Positions 59,478 to 64,000 of a DNA stretch of 64,000 nucleotides are shown here, piece after piece. The notes below the pieces were generated by a model, which saw only the letters and a list, made by a program, of their open reading frames with translations, was not told where the DNA came from and made no database searches. Location: NCBI GenBank assembly GCA_932294295.1, contig OW028574.1, positions 15,262,215 to 15,326,214 of the forward strand. Reading direction: 5' to 3'. This DNA is from Alitta virens. Lineage: Eukaryota > Annelida > Polychaeta > Phyllodocida > Nereididae. Each line of letters starts with the position of its first letter. The stretch's first letter is position 1. The translations under genes and the position numbers were made by a program.

Positions 59478-62270
59478 TTTGGAGAATGTAAAAAATTGAA
59501 AAGAAAAATAACTAAAACTCCGCGAACTACCACCCTGCACTGGTGAGGAAGGCCTGCCTCTCTCAAAATAACACACTTTAGATTTGCAATTAATATTAAT
59601 ATTAATGATGAAAAGAATATAGACACTAAATAGTGACTGGTCACAAGTCACTGTCTGAAATGTAACTATTAAATGATATTTAAGCATAATAATAGCACAT
59701 AAATGGAATATTGAAATGTAAAAAGTAACATGATTTTGTTTAATTTCAGATGGTTGAACAAAGAAATTTTGTTAACATGGAACAGTAAGCATGTGGTAAG
59801 GAGGAATATGCCTGAAATGGTCTGGTGAAGTTGAAACAGAACTGAGAATAGTTGCTCTGGCAAGACTGTGAAATGACCTTGTCCGACGGAGGTCAAGAGA
59901 GGAGCGAAATCTGGATCATGAGAAATATGGTCACAATAAAGGGCTTGAATTTCTGCCAAAGTTCCGGGATACTGGACTGGGGAGGAGTCAAGGCAAACAT
60001 TCAGAGTTTTTAAAAGACTGTACTCTGACATATGACTGAAATTGATTTGCAAAGAGAGTTGTATTGCCAAATTTGAAAAGTTTTTGGCTGGAGAGAGGAT
60101 TGGAATGAAATGTATTTTCGCCAGTTGATTGAAAATACTGCTTCATACAATAGAGATTTAGGATAAGAAATTTGAGTGTTCCAGTAATGGAGGTACTGAG
60201 ATGAAAGCATACTCAATAATTTTATTCCCAAAGAGACTTTCTTTAGAGATTGTAAATGCATAGACTATTGAGAAACTGTTAGTTGTAAATATCAATTAAT
60301 TCTCTTGATATTACCATAAACTTTGCAGATGAAGAAGTCCTGGAAGTTATCAGCCATAACATCGACAACGGAAACTAATTCATCACGCATGTCAATTATT
60401 GCTTGTCTGAAATTATACTGTCAGCTGCACTGTCGTTGAAGCATAACGTTTACCACTTTCTCTATAGATTGGAATCGTTTGCCTACATTGGTCTGTGATA
60501 TAATGAGAGTGAGTTGGATAAGGTGTAGAGTTAGAGTTTATAAGAGATTGAATATGAGATAGTTTCGATTGAAGAAATGTACGGAAGTGAAATAAGTGTG
60601 GAAAGAGATCGAAGCAAGGGAACATAATCAGAGCAAATTTGGATGATCAGAATGTCTCAAGTGTGAGAGCAGATAGTACCTAAATCAGTGATATTCACTT
60701 CAGTAGGAAGTTGTAAAAAATTGCCAATGATATTGCAATTATTTGCGGCAACTAAACAGCTTATGACTAAAAAAAAGAGCCGTCAGATAAAAAGAAAGCC
60801 ATATCTACAATACTAGTTATAAGACTGTAGCATGTCCCTACCTTAGAAAGGCATGTATATGAGTTTTCATATGCAAATGTTTTGTAACATAACACAGTAG
60901 CTTCAAAATTTGCAAAATATGATAGATTATCAGCCTCCATGAAAACTGTGATGAATACTTCTGCAACCCACTGCAGGCCGTAGTTGTGCCTTTTGAGGTT
61001 CATGGCCATAAATAATACAGAATTTAAGTAATGAACGAGGGAAAAATCATAGTCAAAAGTTCATTTGGACGTTTATTTCACATTTTTGTCTACATGAAAA
61101 TATGAAATAATTGATGAAATGTTGCTGGCTGCATTCTCAATTATTACTTTAATTTGTTATTGATATATAATGGAAAATGCTCCTTTTTTGGCTACGTTTC
61201 CTAAGCCATGGTAATGAATATTTGTGTACTTCAAAATTTTAATTTATTACTTTGACATATTGGAAAATATTAAAAATGCTTTTTTTTTTTGGTTACATTT
61301 CATGGTACTGTATATTTATTACAATGACATCCATGAACTATTGGAGAAATAAAATGGATATATAGGCCTACGTTTTTGTTGTTTTGCATTTTTTTTTTTT
61401 ATTATTTAATTGTCATACTCTTTGCATGTAAGATATCATTGGTAAAAGAAAGAAGACAATTAGCCCTTTGTCAACCATCTTTAAGCACACACATTTTTAT
61501 GCAATACAATGTTCATGATGTCATGTAATTGCTATGTCATCAGTGAGAGTTATACCTCCAGTGTTAGCAGATTCAACACACAGAGCATGGTAAAATATAC
61601 ATGGTTTGTTTTGCATTGTCCTCGTATTCACTTTGCTTAACATACAATATTATGTGTTTTAAGTGGTCAGCCAAGGGAGGTGGCCAAGGTGGCTGCTAAA
61701 GCCAGATGGCTGCTGAAGTCAGGTACACTAGGTGAAGATGATAATTTGGGTCTTATAATGGTGTTTGAAATTGCAAACCCGTTTTTGTATGAATATTGAC
61801 ATATAATGTTAATATTTTCATAGATATTGACTAATTGAAATATGCTCCAATTCAAATGGTTGGACTACCGGAATAAACACTTTACTATGAAACTATTTTA
61901 AATTTTTTTTGAAAGTAGACATTGCCAGTAGCACTCATAATAGTAAGATTCTAAGATTAGCACAAAGTGGTCAAAAGATATAATATGGATATAATGATAT
62001 TTAAACTTTAAAAGAAAGGGACAATGTAATAAGGGGTAAAATATATGACAGGTGATAGAGTTTGTCTCTTTTGTCATACCTGCATATGGCGAGGCAATAT
62101 TACATAATACCAGACTTCATGGCTCCACTGGTCTGTTATAATAGTAGCACTGGAACCGCAGTCTCCTACACTGTAGTGAGACTGGTCGCTAGCAATTCTT
62201 ACCTGGGTTATGAATGGCTGAGGATAAGCAGGGCTATGATTGGTCATTGCATCGTGGTTTCTGAATGGTT
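59478..62270. other. Gene-less stretch
   Basis: No gene could be supported. Minus-strand frames between 59.67-60.26 kb and 60.77-61.01 kb have some coding flavour (LTSVGQGHFTVLPEQLFSVL) but no domain I know and frequent stops; they may be a worn retroelement. Confidence 0.4.
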
Positions 62271-62279
62271 GATTTGAAC

Positions 62280-62690
62280 GACCCCCTTTGGTATCAGCCA
62301 ATCAGAAACGGGAACACCATCAGCCAATCAGAAAACAGTCAACATCCTGACTATAAGTCACGTGGTTAATGGCGGCCAAGACCGACTCCTATGCACTTGT
62401 GCTGAAGGAGGGGACCAACTTATTATAATAGGGGCAACTGACCACTAATCACAGGTCAGGATGGGGGTTGGCGGGGGGGGGCACTACCTCATTGTTTCTA
62501 TCTTCTCCAGTTCTAACTAACTGTCACCATTACAACTCTTTATTTGCACACTTTTCCTCCTTTCTCCTTCCCTGCCGAAGTGAGCACATGCTTGCTACCA
62601 TAGTGGCCAGAGAGGAAGTAGAGAGAGGCAACTGCCGGCTGTTGCGGTAACCAGCGCCGCCATTTTGAATGGGTGTTATACGTAGCTGGT
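62280..62690. promoter_or_regulatory. Promoter-like GC/CCAAT/YY1-like island
   Basis: Two close copies of CAGCCAATCAG (CCAAT boxes, about 62297 and 62331), an E-box CACGTG (62358), and then AATGGCGGCCAAG on the plus strand. About 270 bp later AAAATGGCGGCGC appears on the minus strand. The AANATGGCGGC word is a YY1-like site often overlapping start codons. Short MAA-starting frames follow on each strand. It may be a divergent promoter; no full gene was found either side. Confidence 0.4.
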
Positions 62691-62962
62691 TATTTTCAGC
62701 TGGTGTGCAGATTTTCAATTAGCCCAAACCTATTCCTCTCAGTATTATGACACAATAATAAAATCAACAAATGGGATTATAATGTTCTGCATAACACTGT
62801 TATGCCAGCAGGGATTTTCACAATATGACAAGCCCGCAGTGACGGATCTGTTCATTTATAATAATAATAATCGTTATTATTTAAAGAAATGAAAAGTTTT
62901 AAAAATCTAATAATTACTGTTTTATATTTATGAGGGATTATGAGGGATTACATAAACACACA

Positions 62963-63042
62963 GTGGCATAGCTATTGAGGGGGGGGGCTGAGGGGGCACG
63001 TGCCTCACTCAAAGGCTGTCCCCCCCCCCCCCCCCCCCCCAG
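62963..63042. repeat. G/C homopolymer runs with hAT-like end word
   Basis: CAGTGGCATAGCTATTGAGG, followed by a G run and then a 20-nt C run, resembles one end of a hAT MITE; the other end was not found. Confidence 0.4.
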
Positions 63043-64000
63043 GGGCCCCTAGAAGTTAGACAATGTGGATGGTGTTACAATCTTCACAGAAACAAATTAG
63101 ACCATGTGGATGGTTTCACAGAAACAGCACAGTTATCGTAAACCGGGGGTATCTTGGTTCGCTTTTGCAAACATTATTGGCTCTACCAAAACAGACAAAG
63201 AAATGTTAATGCATTTCATGGCACCTTATATGGGAAGATATACATTCACCATAAAACTTGCATTGAACTGATCAGCATTTCAAAATAATGGGCGGCCAAA
63301 GTTACAAAGTTACGCATTGGAGATAACTTGGGCTGCCATTGGCTTTTCAATGATGCAACCAATCTTTTTGGCTACGATATAAAAAAATCATATGTTACAG
63401 CCATTGTTTGGACGGCAGCAACAATTTAGAACGGGTTTTAAAGAATATATATGCATCTATGTTCTCATAAATATTAATGGTTTATCGCAATACCTAATAC
63501 CGCATTCAAAAGTCTGCAAGATGCCATAATGACCAGATTATTTGATGATTTTGCAATGATATGACCATGTTACTTTAACAAATCTCTGCACACAATTCAT
63601 GTAGACTGCATTAATATACCATAAAATTGGGGACCCTTGAGGTAATTTGGCATATACCCAGCACTAAGCAATATTAATTTTCTTTGGCTCTACCAAAAAC
63701 TACTGAAATAATTTGAATTAGCTATGCACCATTTCGATCTGTGAGACATTCTCTACAGAATAAATGCATTCTAAGTTACTTTTACATAGGTGGCCAAAGT
63801 TACCCTGATTTACGGTACCTCATGCGATGGCCTTCTGTGTAGATTTTTGTCTTGTTAAAGGCCATCTGGTATTTCTCGTAACTTAAAGGATCTTATCTGA
63901 AGTTATTTCCATTTCTTTATATAATTGTGGTACATTTTTCAGAAGCCTAAGATGCAGCAGTTGGTAGTGATTGGCTTTTTTGCATTGTCACATTTTGAAA
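63043..64000. other. Gene-less end of window
   Basis: AT-rich with no recognised exon. Confidence 0.5.

Overview
This is a nuclear eukaryotic (metazoan) window. It is AT-rich, its genes are split by many introns with GT/AG borders, and most of the space between genes is transposon debris and simple repeats. Five genes can be recognised from their translated exons: Drosha, TATDN3, aminoacylase-1 (ACY1), a RING-CH (MARCH-type) E3 ligase and a secreted S1 serine protease. A SPATA45-like gene beside TATDN3 and the invertebrate-style repeat load suggest a marine invertebrate, perhaps a deuterostome. The species cannot be fixed from the sequence alone.

Layout. 1-11.7 kb: no recognised gene; several short terminal-inverted-repeat elements, CT-rich duplications and one possible small secreted protein (9.33-9.60 kb, minus). 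11.8-22.7 kb: complete Drosha (+), 29 coding exons, 1679 codons, with arginine/serine-rich regions at both ends. 23.2-23.5 kb: SPATA45-like small gene (-). 24.4-27.5 kb: complete TATDN3 (-), 12 exons, 271 aa. 28.0-32.3 kb: complete ACY1 (+), 16 exons, 395 aa, divergent from TATDN3 with 588 bp between the two start codons. 33.7-36.6 kb: broken, 5'-truncated Ty3/gypsy pol (-). 36.7-37.7 kb: possible unrecognised two-exon small gene (-). 39.5-40.9 kb: MARCH-type ligase (+), first exon not found.

41.7-47.8 kb is a nest of DNA transposons: an 865-bp element with 5-bp target duplications, a PIF/Harbinger nuclease fragment, a convergent MADF/Myb-like partner ORF, GC-rich arrays and a satellite. 47.9-49.9 kb: four-exon secreted S1 protease (+) with an unusual active-site surround. 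50-64 kb is again repeats: LINE fragments, a 1.66-kb foldback element whose arms are 21-bp tandem arrays and whose loop carries a tRNA-derived SINE with its own target duplications, a ~3.1-kb TIR-bounded element enclosing a decaying spliced gene of an uncharacterised family, and a promoter-like GC/CCAAT/YY1-like island near 62.3-62.7 kb.

The host genes do not form one pathway: microRNA processing (Drosha), a TatD-type metal-dependent hydrolase, N-acyl amino acid hydrolysis (ACY1), membrane-protein ubiquitination (MARCH) and extracellular proteolysis. Exon borders were chosen by hand from splice dinucleotides, reading-frame continuity and remembered family sequence, and no alignment or expression data were available. 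The least certain calls are the 5' end of the MARCH gene, the small minus-strand genes and all transposon edges.
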